Shown piece by piece: positions 14,650 to 14,731 of a stretch of 14,731 nt of DNA (position 1 is its first letter; every line of letters begins with the position of its first letter). The DNA comes from JBDNFP01 sp041689775 (GTDB taxonomy: Bacteria; Bacteroidota; Bacteroidia; Cytophagales; Spirosomataceae). A program made the position numbers and the translations under genes. The DNA is taken from contig JBDNFP010000212.1 of the NCBI GenBank assembly GCA_041689775.1, forward strand, positions 1 through 14,731, given 5' to 3'. Below the pieces are notes generated by a model. It saw nothing but the letters and a program-made list of their open reading frames with translations, was not told where the DNA came from and did no database searches.

Positions 14650-14731
14650 CTAACCCTGATTAAGGAAATACTCACGAATAGTATCAGGTGATGCTTCACC
14701 AATAGAACAAACGAAATAACCATCACTCCAA
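14650..14731 (-). CDS. tnpA: IS200/IS605-family transposase TnpA, C-terminal end
   Basis: The minus strand gives WSDGYFVCSIGEASPDTIRE, then YFLNQG and TAG at 14650-14652, with the 5' part beyond the window. The W-S-x-x-YFV-x-S-x-G string followed by a short helix and a terminal N/EQ is the characteristic end of the HUH-type single-strand transposase TnpA. The catalytic tyrosine normally sits in that last helix, here probably at the Y of REYF. The HUH motif lies outside the window. Whether a tnpB gene accompanies it, and whether tnpA is intact, cannot be seen. The gene converges on the haem-protein gene, and the hairpin at 14498-14533 separates them. Confidence 0.8.
   Translation of the reverse strand, partial: WSDGYFVCSIGEASPDTIREYFLNQG

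Larger units (their letters stand above)
14600..14731 (-). mobile_element. IS200/IS605-family insertion sequence, end only
   Basis: The right edge of the window enters an insertion sequence whose transposase runs leftward. It shows the last 26 codons of tnpA and a 3' subterminal hairpin. The exact outer boundary is not determined: this family makes no terminal inverted repeats or target duplications, and the cleavage site cannot be read without the other end. The left limit given is approximate. Confidence 0.7.

Noticed and set aside
1..14731. CRISPR array, tRNA or rRNA genes
   Set aside because: I saw no regularly spaced identical repeats, no tRNA-like cloverleaf with conserved arms, and no rRNA core sequence on reading both strands. 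A covariance-model search was not possible.

Overview
The window looks like chromosomal DNA from a member of the Bacteroidota, most likely the Cytophagales (Spirosoma/Dyadobacter-like). This rests on three tandem ~800-residue FtsX/MacB-type permeases of the kind expanded in that group, weak or absent Shine-Dalgarno sequences, a secreted alpha/beta hydrolase, a PVC-type haem protein, and a CTGAGC/GTCGAA palindromic repeat. The genus is not determined.

Left part (1-9213). The edge carries a decayed transposase fragment (1-164, minus) and a doubtful small membrane ORF (175-390). Then come three full-length paralogous ABC-transporter permease genes, all on the minus strand: 646-3078, 3682-6114 and 6712-9066. 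No ATPase, adaptor or outer-membrane gene is visible. The gaps between them hold gene debris. At 3248-3373 lies the first ~30 codons of a fourth permease, cut off abruptly. At 6254-6612 lies a four-helix-bundle (23S rRNA intervening-sequence type) gene with one frameshift and three in-frame stops. Purine/pyrimidine-biased degenerate repeats (variants of CCCTTTGACCC) sit in each permease leader. A diverged ~150-bp block is repeated downstream of the first and second permeases.

Regulation. Upstream of the permease remnant and upstream of the third permease there is the same three-part layout: a 14-bp palindrome GTCC-N6-GGAC, a conserved 20-bp AT-rich block, and a TGGCAY-AGM-TTTTTTA element that resembles a sigma-54 -24/-12 promoter. 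The palindrome-to-promoter gap is 53 and 54 bp. I see no copy before the second permease, and the first permease may depend on the promoter left by its truncated neighbour.

Right part (9214-14731). A divergent intergenic region carries an 82-bp imperfect palindrome. Three plus-strand genes for exported proteins follow: an alpha/beta-hydrolase esterase (9583-10491), an unrecognised helical protein with a beta-rich tail (10637-12178), and a beta-propeller dehydrogenase-like protein with a C-terminal cytochrome c domain (12210-14456). The last two are 31 bp apart and probably co-transcribed. They end in a perfect 16-bp hairpin. The right edge is the 3' end of an IS200/IS605-family tnpA with its subterminal hairpin, so both window edges carry transposon material.

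The permeases probably act as inner-membrane parts of MacB-like efflux or stress-export complexes. The right-hand genes look like periplasmic enzymes for breaking down or oxidising organic compounds, but no substrate can be read from the sequence.
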